Assembly (NCBI RefSeq): GCF_013337765.1
Contig: NZ_VBSB01000005.1
Span: 248,001-312,000 of the forward strand
From: Mycolicibacterium sphagni
Lineage (GTDB): Bacteria > Actinomycetota > Actinomycetes > Mycobacteriales > Mycobacteriaceae
Direction of reading: 5' to 3'
DNA length: 64,000 nt
Part shown: positions 1 through 8,380 of the stretch, piece after piece
Position numbering within the stretch: the stretch's first letter is position 1
Layout of the letters: each line of letters starts with the position of its first letter
Notes under the pieces: model-generated
Seen by the model: the letters and a program-made list of their open reading frames with translations, nothing else
Databases searched by the model: none
What the model was told of the DNA's origin: nothing
Program-made: the position numbers and the translations under genes

Positions 1-1
1 C

Positions 2-367
2 TGGGGCTTCCCCAAAATCATGGCCGACTTCAAGGTGCGCGACGCGAATCCGTTCACCTTCGATGTCAGCGAGGGCGGATCGCTGATCGCCGGGATCGAA
101 TTCCACCGGGGTCTGCCGATTCCGTCGCTGCGCCCGCGCAGCCAGGTTCTCAAGACCTACACCTTCTCCGAGGGCACCACCCGCGAGGTGCCCTGGGAGA
201 TGAAGAATTCCGGTGTCCGGTTCCGGCCGGGCGGTGCCACCCTGCGGCTCGGCGACCATCCGTACGCCAAGGAGCTGGCCTCGCTGGGGCTTCCCAAGCG
301 CGCGATGGTGTCGGGATCGGTCGCCAACGTCGAGATGACGTTCGGCGACGCCCACATCCTGCGCTAA
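2..367 (+). CDS. Acetoacetate decarboxylase-like protein, C-terminal part (Rv3519-type)
   Basis: The reading frame is already open at the window edge, so only about the last 120 residues are visible. The opening residues WGFPK resemble the segment that carries the Schiff-base lysine in acetoacetate decarboxylases. The remainder, with a GLPIPSLRPR-type segment, fits the beta-rich cone of that fold. The position next to an F420-type oxidoreductase and a DUF35/Ltp4/Ltp3 operon matches Rv3519 of the M. tuberculosis sterol cluster. Whether it decarboxylates anything is unknown; members of this superfamily also act as hydratases or aldolases. Family assignment is moderately secure and function is not. 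Confidence 0.65.
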   Translation, partial: WGFPKIMADFKVRDANPFTFDVSEGGSLIAGIEFHRGLPIPSLRPRSQVLKTYTFSEGTTREVPWEMKNSGVRFRPGGATLRLGDHPYAKELASLGLPKRAMVSGSVANVEMTFGDAHILR

Positions 368-422
368 GCCGAACGTCATCCGGTCAATCTAGAGCCCGGG
401 CTAGACAACTCGCAAGAAGTGT

Positions 423-1454
423 CTACAAGAGGGCGGCGGCCTCGTTGATCTGTTCGGGGGTGCGGGCGCCGATGACCATCATGGTGACGCCGGCGGCTTC
501 CCAGGCGACGATCTGTTTGCGCACGTAGTCGATGTCGCCGACGATCGCGGAGTCGTCGACGAGTTCGTCGGGAACGGCCTTGGCCGCGTCCTCTTTGCGG
601 TCGTTACGGAACAGTCGGGTGACCTCGTCGACGACGTCGGAGTAGCCCATCCGGCGGTAGACATCGGCGTGGAAGTTGGTGTCTTCAGCACCCATTCCGC
701 CCATGTAGAGCGCCAGGTGCGGCTTGATCAGATCCATGATCGACGCGCGGTCATCGGTGACCACCACCTGGGCGGTCGCGCAGATCTCGAAGTCCTCGCG
801 GGACCTCCGCGCGCCGGGGCGGGCGAAGCCTTCGTCGAGCCACTCGTTGTACATCGGGGCCAGCCGGGGTGAGTAGAAGATCGGCAGCCAGCCATCGCAG
901 ATCTCGGCGGCCAGCGCCACGTTCTTGGGGCCCTCGGCGCCGAGCATGATCGGGATGTCGGCGCGCAGCGGGTGCACGATCGGCTTGAGTGGCTTACCCA
1001 GCCCGGTGGTCCCTTCCCCACTCAGGGGCAGCGGGTAGTGCGGGCCGGCACTGGTGACCGGGGCTTGGCGCGCCCAGACCTGCCGGATGATGTCGATGTA
1101 CTCGCGGGTGCGGGCCAAGGGTTTGGGGAACTTCTGGCCGTACCAGCCCTCGACCACCTGCGGGCCGGACACACCCAGTCCCAGGATGTGGCGGCCACCG
1201 GAGAGATGGTCGAGCGTGAGGGAGGCCATCGCGCACGCGGTCGGTGTGCGTGCGGAGAGTTGGACCACCGAGGTGCCCAGCCGCATCCGGCTGGTTTCGC
1301 GGCCCCACCACGCCAGCGGAGTGAAGGCATCCGAGCCCCACGCCTCAGCGGTGAACACCGTGTCGTACCCGGCCTCCTCCGCCGTCGCCACCAACTCCGC
1401 ATGGTTCGTCGGAGGTTGTGCGCTCCAATATCCGAGTTGCAGACCCAGCTTCAT
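423..1454 (-). CDS. LLM-class (F420-dependent) oxidoreductase, Rv3520c-type
   Basis: The 343-residue product starts MKLGLQLGYW and has the luciferase-like TIM-barrel pattern, including a typical GLGVSGPQV segment and the conserved substrate/cofactor motif LGAEGPKNVALAAEICDGW. In mycobacteria such enzymes usually use reduced coenzyme F420 for hydride transfer; the substrate here is unknown. I chose the ATG at 1454 because a purine-rich AGAAAGGCGG stretch lies just upstream and homologues begin at this point, although the frame is open to 1559. It is divergent from the DUF35/Ltp operon, and a KstR box 44 bp upstream places it in the cholesterol regulon. Orthology to Rv3520c rests on gene order. 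Confidence 0.85.
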   Translation of the reverse strand: MKLGLQLGYWSAQPPTNHAELVATAEEAGYDTVFTAEAWGSDAFTPLAWWGRETSRMRLGTSVVQLSARTPTACAMASLTLDHLSGGRHILGLGVSGPQVVEGWYGQKFPKPLARTREYIDIIRQVWARQAPVTSAGPHYPLPLSGEGTTGLGKPLKPIVHPLRADIPIMLGAEGPKNVALAAEICDGWLPIFYSPRLAPMYNEWLDEGFARPGARRSREDFEICATAQVVVTDDRASIMDLIKPHLALYMGGMGAEDTNFHADVYRRMGYSDVVDEVTRLFRNDRKEDAAKAVPDELVDDSAIVGDIDYVRKQIVAWEAAGVTMMVIGARTPEQINEAAALL

Positions 1455-1498
1455 CGGTGCCGCCTTTCTGTCCGGGACACGGTCCTTGCCACGATTCT

Positions 1499-1512
1499 TA
1501 GAACCTGTTCTA
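1499..1512. promoter_or_regulatory. KstR operator
   Basis: TAGAACCTGTTCTA fits TNNAACNNGTTNNA, the published KstR motif, and is a perfect palindrome outside its centre. It lies between divergent genes, 44 bp from the oxidoreductase start and 9 bp from the GTG chosen for the DUF35 gene, so one bound repressor could silence both directions. Confidence 0.9.
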
Positions 1513-1521
1513 CTCGATGCT

Positions 1522-2514
1522 GTGACCACCAGCCAAAGCAGCCCGGTGCAGATCGACACGCATCAGAAGCCCCTTTCGGCACCGCTGAAGCTGTCATTCG
1601 ACTACACCCGTTCAGTCGGACCACTTCTCAGCCAGTTCTTCACCGCCCTGCGCGGGCGACGCATTCTCGGCGTCCGCGGCTCGGACGGCCGAGTGCTCGT
1701 CCCGCCCGCTGAGTATGACCCCGTGACCTACGCGCCACTGACGGAGGTGGTACCGGTCGCCAGCGTCGGGACGGTGCTGTCGTGGACATGGCAGTCCGAG
1801 CCGCTCGAGGGTCAGCCGCTCGACAAGCCGTTCGCGTGGGCGCTGATCAAGCTCGACGGTGCGGACACCGGTCTTCTGCATGCGGTGGCCGCGGATTCCT
1901 CCGACGCGATCAGCACCGGCGCGCGCGTCCATGCGCACTGGGTCGACGAACCGGTCGGGGCGATCACCGATATCGCGTACTTCCTGCTCGGGGACGAACC
2001 CGAACCGGTCTCCGATGACGCCGACGATCGTGAGCCGGTGACCATCCTGGTGTCGCCGAGCACCATCGAGATCCAGCACACCGCTTCGCTTCCGGAGAGT
2101 GCGTTCCTGCGCGGGCTGGAAGACGGCAAGCTGCTCGGTGCTCGCACCGGCGCCGGCGGCAAGGTGTACTTCCCGCCGAAGGAAGCCGATCCGGCCACCG
2201 GCCTGGAGCTCGACAACTTCCTCGAGCTGCCGGACGTGGGAACCGTGACGACGTTCGCCATCATCAATATCCCGTTCGCGGGCCAGCGCATCAAGCCGCC
2301 CTACGTCGCGGCGTATGTGCTGCTCGACGGCGCCGACATCCCGTTCCTGCACCTGATTCAGGAGATCGACGTCTCCGATGTGCGGATGGGCATGCGGGTC
2401 CAGGCGGTATGGAAGCCCCGTGACGAATGGGGCCTCGGGATCGACAACATCGAGTACTTCAAACCGACCGGCGAACCCGACGCCGATTACGACACTTACA
2501 AGCACCACCTCTAA
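1522..2514 (+). CDS. Tandem DUF35/OB-fold protein, Rv3521-type
   Basis: The 330-residue protein contains two related halves, roughly residues 20-150 and 175-325. Each begins with a short helix ending in a LLG(V/A)R-like strand, then a V(L/Y)(V/F)PP segment, then a beta-rich part ending in an acidic stretch. This is the acyl-CoA-associated OB-fold (DUF35), here duplicated. The zinc-ribbon cysteines of classical DUF35 proteins are absent. Single DUF35 domains partner thiolase-like enzymes, as in ChsH2-Ltp2, and the next two genes encode thiolase-like Ltp4 and Ltp3, so a scaffold or partner role is likely. The start is uncertain: GTG 1522 lies just after the KstR box, and GTG 1546 is the alternative. 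Confidence 0.8.
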   Translation: MTTSQSSPVQIDTHQKPLSAPLKLSFDYTRSVGPLLSQFFTALRGRRILGVRGSDGRVLVPPAEYDPVTYAPLTEVVPVASVGTVLSWTWQSEPLEGQPLDKPFAWALIKLDGADTGLLHAVAADSSDAISTGARVHAHWVDEPVGAITDIAYFLLGDEPEPVSDDADDREPVTILVSPSTIEIQHTASLPESAFLRGLEDGKLLGARTGAGGKVYFPPKEADPATGLELDNFLELPDVGTVTTFAIINIPFAGQRIKPPYVAAYVLLDGADIPFLHLIQEIDVSDVRMGMRVQAVWKPRDEWGLGIDNIEYFKPTGEPDADYDTYKHHL

Positions 2515-2527
2515 AGGGACTCGCCAC

Positions 2528-3592
2528 ATGACATTTCGCGATGTAGCGGTCGTCGGCTTCGCCCATGCCCCGCATGTCCGACGAACCAACGGCACCACCA
2601 ACGGCGTCGAGATGCTGATGCCCTGTTTCCATCGGCTCTACGAAGAACTCGGCCTGAAGCAGACCGACATCGGCTTCTGGTGCTCCGGCTCATCGGATTA
2701 CCTTGCCGGGCGCGCCTTTTCGTTCATCTCGGCCATCGACTCAATTGGGGCGATCCCGCCGATCAACGAGTCGCACGTCGAGATGGACGCGGCGTGGGCC
2801 CTGTACGAGGCCTACATCAAGATCCTGACCGGCCAGGTCGACACCGCGCTGGTGTACGGCTTCGGCAAACCGTCGGCCGGCACACTTCGCCGGGTCCTTG
2901 CGCTGCAGACCGACCCATACACGGTCGCACCGCTGTGGCCCGACTCGGTGTCGATGGCCGGCCTGCAGGCCCGGCTCGGCCTCGACTCGGGCAAATGGAC
3001 CGCCGAGCAGATGGCGCAGGTGGCGCTGGACTCCTTCGCCGTCGCCGACCGCACCGACTCGGAGAAGCCCGCGAAAAGCATCGACGAGCTGCTGGCCAGG
3101 CCGTACTTCGCAGATCCGTTGCGGCGCCACGACATTGCGCCGATCACCGACGGCGCATCGGCGATCGTGCTGGCTGCCGGCGACAAGGCCCGCGAGCTGC
3201 GGGAGAACCCCGCCTGGATCACCGGTTTCGAGCACCGCATCGAGACACCGGTGCTGGGCGCTCGCGACCTGACCACGTCGCCATCCACCGCGGCATCGGC
3301 CAAGGTGGCGACCGGCGGTGACGCCGGCTCCATCGAGGTCGCCGAGATCTACGCTCCGTTCAGCCATCAGCAGCTGATCCTGGCCGAAGCGATCGGCCTG
3401 CCCGCGTCGACGAAGATCAACCCATCGGGTGGCGCGCTGGCGGCCAACCCGATGTTCTCGGCCGGCCTGGAGCGGATCGGTTTCGCCGCTCAGCACATCT
3501 TCTCTCGTTCGGCCGGCCGCGTGCTGGCGCACGCCACCAGCGGCCCAGCGCTGCAACAGAATCTGGTCGCGGTCCTGGAGGGCAAGAACTGA
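2528..3592 (+). CDS. ltp4: Thiolase-like lipid-transfer protein Ltp4
   Basis: The 354-residue product has the thiolase/SCP-x fold: a VVGFAHAP start, an ITDGASAIVL segment, and the late NPSGGALAANPMFSAGLERI block. It is preceded by AAAGGGA and the ATG at 2528, 13 bp after the DUF35 gene, and its stop overlaps the next start by one base (TGATG). In actinobacteria Ltp3/Ltp4 are linked to side-chain shortening of C-24-branched sterols, probably by retro-aldol cleavage, as Ltp2 does for cholesterol. Control by the KstR box at 1499 is inferred for the operon. Which of the two proteins is catalytic cannot be read here. Confidence 0.85.
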   Translation: MTFRDVAVVGFAHAPHVRRTNGTTNGVEMLMPCFHRLYEELGLKQTDIGFWCSGSSDYLAGRAFSFISAIDSIGAIPPINESHVEMDAAWALYEAYIKILTGQVDTALVYGFGKPSAGTLRRVLALQTDPYTVAPLWPDSVSMAGLQARLGLDSGKWTAEQMAQVALDSFAVADRTDSEKPAKSIDELLARPYFADPLRRHDIAPITDGASAIVLAAGDKARELRENPAWITGFEHRIETPVLGARDLTTSPSTAASAKVATGGDAGSIEVAEIYAPFSHQQLILAEAIGLPASTKINPSGGALAANPMFSAGLERIGFAAQHIFSRSAGRVLAHATSGPALQQNLVAVLEGKN

Positions 3593-4770
3593 TGGCTAAA
3601 AAATTGGCAGCCGTTCTGGGTACCGGCCAGACTAAATACGTCGCCAAGCGCAAAGACGTCTCGATGAACGGCCTCGTACGCGAGGCGATCGACAGGGCGC
3701 TCGCGGACTCCGGATCGACCTTCGATGACATCGACGCCGTCGTCGTCGGCAAGGCGCCCGACTTCTTCGAGGGCGTGATGATGCCGGAGTTGTTTATGGC
3801 CGACGCCGTCGGAGCGACCGGCAAGCCGCTGATCCGCGTGCACACCGCGGGCTCGGTCGGCGGGTCGACCGCGATCGTCGCCGCCAGCCTGGTGCAGTCG
3901 GGTAAGTACAAGCGCGTGCTGACCATGGCTTGGGAGAAGCAGTCCGAGTCGAATGCCATGTGGGCGTTGAGCATTCCGGTGCCGTTCACCAAGCCGGTCG
4001 GGGCGGGTGCGGGTGGATACTTCGCGCCGCACGTGCGCGCCTATATCCGGCGTTCCGGCGCTCCCACGAACATCGGCGCGATCGTGGCCGTCAAGGACCG
4101 GCTCAACGGTGCGAAGAATCCGCTGGCGCATCTGCACCAGCCCGACATCACCGTCGAGAAGGTGATGGAATCCCCGATGTTGTGGGATCCCATCCGCTAC
4201 GACGAGACCTGCCCGTCCTCGGACGGCGCGGCGGCGATGGTGATCGGTGACGAAGAGGCGGCCGATGCCCGGGTAGCCGAAGGACATCCCGTCGCCTGGG
4301 TGCACGCGACGGCCCTGCGCACCGAACCGTTGGCGTACGCCGGACGCGACCAGGTCAACCCGCAAGCCAGCCGGGACGCGGCTGCCGCCCTGTGGAAAGA
4401 CGCCGGGATCAAGAGCCCGATCGACGAGATCGATGTGGCCGAGGTGTACGTGCCGTTCTCCTGGTATGAGCCGATGTGGCTGGAAAGCCTGGGCTTCGCG
4501 GCCGAAGGCGACGGCTGGAAGCTCACCGAGGCGGGCGAGACTGCGATCGGTGGACGGATCCCGTTCAACCCCTCGGGCGGTGTGCTGAGCTCCAATCCCA
4601 TTGGCGCGTCGGGCATGATCCGGTTCGCCGAATCGGCGATCCAGGTGATGGGCAAGGCCGGCGACCACCAGGTCGAGGGTGCGCGTAAGGCTTTGGGTCA
4701 CGCGTACGGCGGCGGCGCCCAGTACTTCTCGATGTGGGTGGTCAGCTCGGATAAGCCAGCCTCGAAATGA
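3592..4770 (+). CDS. ltp3: Thiolase-like lipid-transfer protein Ltp3
   Basis: This 392-residue thiolase-superfamily protein carries an AVLGTGQTKY start, the HTAGSVGGSTAI nucleophile-loop region in which Ser/Gly replace the thiolase CGSG, a CPSSDGAAAMVIG segment and the late FNPSGGVLSSNPIGASG block. The changed nucleophile loop agrees with a non-thiolytic aldolase-type reaction as in Ltp2. It is translationally coupled to ltp4 by a one-base overlap and to the following oxidoreductase by ATGA. Together with the DUF35 protein at 1522 it probably forms an Ltp/DUF35 complex on the sterol side-chain pathway; that complex is inferred. Confidence 0.87.
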   Translation: MAKKLAAVLGTGQTKYVAKRKDVSMNGLVREAIDRALADSGSTFDDIDAVVVGKAPDFFEGVMMPELFMADAVGATGKPLIRVHTAGSVGGSTAIVAASLVQSGKYKRVLTMAWEKQSESNAMWALSIPVPFTKPVGAGAGGYFAPHVRAYIRRSGAPTNIGAIVAVKDRLNGAKNPLAHLHQPDITVEKVMESPMLWDPIRYDETCPSSDGAAAMVIGDEEAADARVAEGHPVAWVHATALRTEPLAYAGRDQVNPQASRDAAAALWKDAGIKSPIDEIDVAEVYVPFSWYEPMWLESLGFAAEGDGWKLTEAGETAIGGRIPFNPSGGVLSSNPIGASGMIRFAESAIQVMGKAGDHQVEGARKALGHAYGGGAQYFSMWVVSSDKPASK

Positions 4771-5654
4771 CGCGCATGCAGTACACCGTCAGCATCGCGT
4801 TCAGCCCACTCGACCAGCTCATCGAAATCGCCAAGGCAGCTGAGGAACTCGGCTTCGACAACATCGCGTTGCCGGACTCGATCTTCTATTTCGAGAAGCA
4901 GTCCGTCGACTATCCCTACACCGCCGACGGCAAGCGGATGTTCGATGAGAACTCGCCATGGGTCGATCCGTTGATCCTCGCGGGTGCATTGGGTGCGGTG
5001 ACGTCGAAGCTGCGCTTCTACACCAACGTGATGAAGCTCGGTTCGCGTAATCCGCTGCTGCTGGCCCGCCAGGTCGGTTCGGTGGCGAACCTGACCAACA
5101 ACCGGTTCGGCTTCGGCGTCGGGATCGGCTGGGCTCCTGAGGAATTCGAGTGGTGCGGGGTGCCCTACGCGAAGCGGGGCAAGCGCGTCGACGAGATGAT
5201 CGATGTCATCAAGCTGGTGCTCGCCGGCGGCATGGTCGAATTCCACGGCGACTTCTACGATTTCGAGCGACTGCAGATGAGCCCCGCGCCGTCCGCACCC
5301 GTGCCGTTTTACGTCGGCGGGCACACCGACGTGGCACTCAAGCGTGCGGTGCGCGTCAGTGACGGCTGGACCAGCGCGATGATGACGTGCGACCAGTTGG
5401 CCGAGACCATCAACCAGCTGAAGAAGCTGCTGGCCGGGGCCGGCCGCGCCGACGACCCGTTCGAGTACCAGGCCGTGTGCATCGACAAATTCGGTGTGGA
5501 CGGCCATCGCGATCTGGTCGCGGCCGGTGTCACCGACTACATCGGCATTCCGTGGGTGTTCGAGGGTCTGGCCTTCGACGCCCCCGTGGGCAAGAAGATC
5601 GACTCGATGAAGCGGTTCGCCGACACTTATATTCACTCGGGCTGGCAAGACTGA
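4767..5654 (+). CDS. LLM-class F420-dependent oxidoreductase
   Basis: The 295-residue luciferase-fold protein has the family landmarks: an N-terminal YTVSIAFSP strand, VGIGWAPEEFEWCGV with the following R-G-R-V-DE segment near residues 115-140, and a PFYVGGHTDVALKRA nucleotide-binding loop near residue 180. It overlaps ltp3 by ATGA, so the two are translationally coupled. The closely related family member at 423 faces the other way. Reaction and substrate are unknown; the operon suggests a redox step on a sterol side-chain intermediate. A second in-frame ATG nine bases downstream is an equally possible start. Confidence 0.85.
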   Translation: MTRMQYTVSIAFSPLDQLIEIAKAAEELGFDNIALPDSIFYFEKQSVDYPYTADGKRMFDENSPWVDPLILAGALGAVTSKLRFYTNVMKLGSRNPLLLARQVGSVANLTNNRFGFGVGIGWAPEEFEWCGVPYAKRGKRVDEMIDVIKLVLAGGMVEFHGDFYDFERLQMSPAPSAPVPFYVGGHTDVALKRAVRVSDGWTSAMMTCDQLAETINQLKKLLAGAGRADDPFEYQAVCIDKFGVDGHRDLVAAGVTDYIGIPWVFEGLAFDAPVGKKIDSMKRFADTYIHSGWQD

Positions 5655-5682
5655 TGGTGGGAGCGAGCGAGGTAGGAGGGCG

Positions 5683-6084
5683 ATGAGCACCCCGGCGCAC
5701 GAGGCGGGACGGCGTTCACGCGAGGCCGCGATGGCTCGCGACAAAGAGGCGTGGCTGGCGGTGTTCGCCGACGACGCGATCGTGGAAGACCCGATCGGCC
5801 CATCGCATTTCGATCCCGAGGGCAAGGGCCACCACGGCAAGGAGGCGATCGCCAAGTTCTACGACATGGCGATCGCACCGAGCACGCTCACCTTCAATTT
5901 CGAGAAGACCTACCAGTGCGGTGACGAGGAAGCCAACGTCGGCCACATCGTGATCGAGTCCAGCGGCTACCGGGTGGTCGCCGAGGGCGTGTTCACCTAC
6001 CGGGTCAACGCCGAGGGCAAGATCGTCGCGCTGCGCGCCTACTGGGAGCTCGACAAAGCGGCTGCGAGCGCGACGAAGGTTTAG
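5683..6084 (+). CDS. NTF2-like/SnoaL-type (ketosteroid isomerase-like) protein
   Basis: The 133-residue product shows the cone-shaped NTF2 fold pattern: an N-terminal helix with WLAVFADDAIVEDPIG, a KEAIAKFYD helix, then beta strands ending ALRAYWELD. Steroid delta-isomerase belongs to this superfamily and has similar Asp-rich loops, but the catalytic residues of true isomerases cannot be confirmed by eye. It follows the oxidoreductase by 28 bp; that gap contains AGGAGGG, a strong ribosome-binding site. Its TAG stop interlocks with the TAA stop of the convergent carbonic anhydrase gene. A role on a sterol intermediate is inferred from location only. Confidence 0.75.
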   Translation: MSTPAHEAGRRSREAAMARDKEAWLAVFADDAIVEDPIGPSHFDPEGKGHHGKEAIAKFYDMAIAPSTLTFNFEKTYQCGDEEANVGHIVIESSGYRVVAEGVFTYRVNAEGKIVALRAYWELDKAAASATKV

Positions 6085-6614
6085 GTTTCCTCGATTTCCT
6101 CGAAGCCCGTCTGGTAGCGCTGAGCGAGATCCTGGTACGCCTTCGGGTTCAGGTTCACCCACACTTCGGCGCCGGTTCCGGCGATCGGTCCCTTGACCTT
6201 GGCCGGTGACCCGGTGACCAGAACCTCGTCGGGGATATGGGTGCCGCCGACCACCAGCGAGTGCGCGGCGATCATGCTGCGGACCCCGATCACCACGCCG
6301 TCGAGCACCGTGCAGTGGTTGGCGATCAGCGCTTCGGCACCGACGTGGGCGCCGTGGATCGTGCACATGTGCGCGATCGTGGCTCCCGGCCCGATATCGA
6401 CCGGGATGCCGGGTGGGGCGTGCAGCACCGAGCCGTCCTGCACGTTCGCCCCCTCCCGGATCACGATCGGCGCGTAATCCCCGCGCAGGACCGCGTTGAA
6501 CCACACCGACGCGCCGGCCTCGACGGTGACGTCACCGATGAGCACGGCGGTCGGTGCGACGAACGCGGTGGGATCCACCCGTGGTGACCGGCCCTCGAAC
6601 GAATACATCGGCAT
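6081..6614 (-). CDS. Gamma carbonic anhydrase-family hexapeptide protein, Rv3525c-type
   Basis: The 177-residue protein is a left-handed beta-helix with hexapeptide turns (AFVAPTAVLIGDVTVEAGASVW) and the gamma-class signature region: FNAVLRGDYAPIVIREGANVQDGS, then H at the IAHMCTIHGA turn and NHCTVLDG. The three histidine zinc ligands of the class seem present, at DGSVLHA, IAHMC and IHGAH. It may be a carbonic anhydrase or a ferripyochelin-binding-like acyltransferase. The gene is convergent with the NTF2-like gene and the stop codons overlap. It is divergent from kshA, whose KstR box lies 77 bp away. Confidence 0.88.
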   Translation of the reverse strand: MPMYSFEGRSPRVDPTAFVAPTAVLIGDVTVEAGASVWFNAVLRGDYAPIVIREGANVQDGSVLHAPPGIPVDIGPGATIAHMCTIHGAHVGAEALIANHCTVLDGVVIGVRSMIAAHSLVVGGTHIPDEVLVTGSPAKVKGPIAGTGAEVWVNLNPKAYQDLAQRYQTGFEEIEET

Positions 6615-6690
6615 CGTTCACATATACCGCAATTCAGGTGGGTAATCCCCAGGTAAAGCCGCTGAAGATTGCGCGATCAGACGATAAAAC

Positions 6691-6704
6691 TGTAACGTGT
6701 TCTA
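6691..6704. promoter_or_regulatory. KstR operator of kshA
   Basis: TGTAACGTGTTCTA matches the KstR consensus and ends 10 bp before the kshA ATG. A further TAGAAC half-site lies at 6707-6712, so the right half of the box also forms GTTCTA-GT-TAGAAC with it. Confidence 0.9.
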
Positions 6705-6714
6705 GTTAGAACCT

Positions 6715-7875
6715 ATGAGTGGAGGCATAAGGGTGACTACCGGCATTCGCGAGATCGACACCGGGACCCTGCCAGACCGGTACGCCCGGGGCTGGCACTG
6801 CCTGGGTCCGGTCACTGACTACCTGGACGGCAAGCCGCACCCGATCAATGCTTTCGGGACGAAACTGGTGGTCTTCGCCGACTCCAACAACGATGTCCAC
6901 GTCCTGGACGCCTACTGCCGCCACCTGGGCGGAGACCTGTCGCAGGGCACCGTCAAGGACGACGCACTGGCCTGCCCGTTCCACGACTGGCGCTGGGGCG
7001 GCGACGGCCGCTGCCGTCTGGTGCCCTACGCCAAGCGCACCCCGCGGCTGGCCCGCACCCGGTCGTGGGAGACCGACGTGCGCAGCGGGCTGCTGTTCGT
7101 CTGGCACGACGTCGAGGGCAACCCGCCGCAGCCCGAGGTGCGGATTCCGGAGATCCCGGAGTACACCAGCGGTGGGTGGACCGAGTGGAAGTGGAACTCG
7201 ATGCTGATCGAGGGCTCCAACTGCCGCGAGATCGTCGACAACGTCACCGACATGGCGCACTTCTTCTACATCCACTTCGGCCTGCCGACGTACTTCAAGA
7301 ACGTCTTCGAGGGCCACATCGCCTCGCAGTATCTGCACAACGTCGGCCGGCCCGACGTCACGCTGGGCGGCTCGGCCTACACCGAATCCCATCTGGATTC
7401 GGAGGCCTCGTACTTCGGGCCGTCGTTCATGATCAACTGGCTGCACAACAACTACGGCGGCTTCAAGGCCGAGTCGATCCTGATCAACTGCCACTACCCG
7501 GTGACGCAGGATTCGTTCATGCTGCAGTGGGGTGTGATCGTCGAAAAGCCGCAGGGCATGGACGATTCCATGAGCGAGAAGCTCTCGGATGCGATGACCG
7601 TCGGCGTCAGCAAGGGCTTCCTGCAGGACGTCGAGATCTGGAAGCACAAGACCCGCATCGACAATCCGCTGCTCGTCGAAGAAGACGGCGCGGTCTACCA
7701 GATGCGCCGGTGGTATCAGCAGTTCTACGTGGACGTCGCCGACATCTCCCCTGACATGACCGACCGGTTCGAGCTCGAGGTCGACACCGCACCGGCCAAT
7801 GAGAAGTGGCACGTGGAGGTCCAGGAGAACCTCAAGAAGCAGGCTAATTCTGAAGGACAGCCGACCCAGGTGTGA
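6715..7875 (+). CDS. kshA: 3-ketosteroid 9-alpha-hydroxylase, oxygenase component KshA
   Basis: KshA with reductase KshB hydroxylates C9 of androstenedione-type intermediates; with KstD this breaks ring B to give 3-HSA. The 386-residue protein carries a Rieske centre (C68-x-H70 and C87-P-F-H90) and the mononuclear iron site N176-V-T-D-M-A-H182-x4-H187. The segments FFYIHFGLPTYFKNVFEGHI and QWGVIVEKP match mycobacterial KshA. The ATG at 6715 is chosen, with a GTG at 6733 possible. There is little room for a leader after the KstR box, so a leaderless or very short 5' end is likely. A second kshA or the kshB gene is not in this window. Confidence 0.97.
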   Translation: MSGGIRVTTGIREIDTGTLPDRYARGWHCLGPVTDYLDGKPHPINAFGTKLVVFADSNNDVHVLDAYCRHLGGDLSQGTVKDDALACPFHDWRWGGDGRCRLVPYAKRTPRLARTRSWETDVRSGLLFVWHDVEGNPPQPEVRIPEIPEYTSGGWTEWKWNSMLIEGSNCREIVDNVTDMAHFFYIHFGLPTYFKNVFEGHIASQYLHNVGRPDVTLGGSAYTESHLDSEASYFGPSFMINWLHNNYGGFKAESILINCHYPVTQDSFMLQWGVIVEKPQGMDDSMSEKLSDAMTVGVSKGFLQDVEIWKHKTRIDNPLLVEEDGAVYQMRRWYQQFYVDVADISPDMTDRFELEVDTAPANEKWHVEVQENLKKQANSEGQPTQV

Positions 7876-8336
7876 ATATGAGCCCCGAGGAAACGCCTGA
7901 CGTTGATGATCTGGCGCGGTCCATGCTCCAGCTCCTCGGCGTGCACGAGCACGAAGAACCGCACGAGCACGACGACGGCGTACCCGGATCATGGTCCAAG
8001 GCACCGGATTTCGCCTCGGACCCGCAGCGTGCGGCCGCCATGCACGAGGCCACTCGCCAGGACCGGGAGCGCTACCTGTCGTCCGGCCTGGCCGACGTCG
8101 ACTGCCGGTACTGCCATATCGCGGTGAAGGTCAAGAAGCTCGGCGCCGCACACACCGCGGTGCAGTGGAGCAGCGAGGCACAGCAGCGCTGCGCCTACTT
8201 CGCCGAGATTCGCGAGGCCGGCGGGTCCAGTGCCCGCACCCGGTCCTGCCCGAAGCTGTCGGACAGCATCAAGCACGCCGTGGCGGAGGGCTGCCTGGAG
8301 GAGTACTCCAGCGCCCCCGCCCCCGGCGACGGCTGA
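7872..8336 (+). CDS. Uncharacterised Cys/His protein coupled to kshA (Rv3527-type)
   Basis: This 154-residue protein matches no enzyme family known to me. The N-terminal half is acidic and histidine-rich (HEHEEPHEHDDG); the C-terminal half has CRYCHIAVKVKKLG and further cysteines (QQRCAYF, TRSCPKL, EGCLEEY). That is five or six Cys with adjacent His and suggests metal or Fe-S binding. GTG 7872 overlaps the kshA stop (GTGA) and an ATG lies at 7878, so it is almost certainly translated with kshA from the KstR promoter. A role near the KshA iron-sulfur centre, in assembly or as a small electron carrier, is a guess. Confidence 0.75.
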   Translation: MNMSPEETPDVDDLARSMLQLLGVHEHEEPHEHDDGVPGSWSKAPDFASDPQRAAAMHEATRQDRERYLSSGLADVDCRYCHIAVKVKKLGAAHTAVQWSSEAQQRCAYFAEIREAGGSSARTRSCPKLSDSIKHAVAEGCLEEYSSAPAPGDG

Positions 8337-8343
8337 GTTTACT

Positions 8344-8367
8344 TGCGCCCAAACAATGTTGGGCGCA
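8344..8367. terminator. Stem-loop after the kshA operon
   Basis: TGCGCCCAA and TTGGGCGCA form a perfect 9-bp stem around the 6-base loop ACAATG, between convergent genes. There is no long T-tract, so it is a candidate terminator or convergent-gene insulator, not a proven one. Confidence 0.5.
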
Positions 8368-8380
8368 GAACTCGCTTCGA

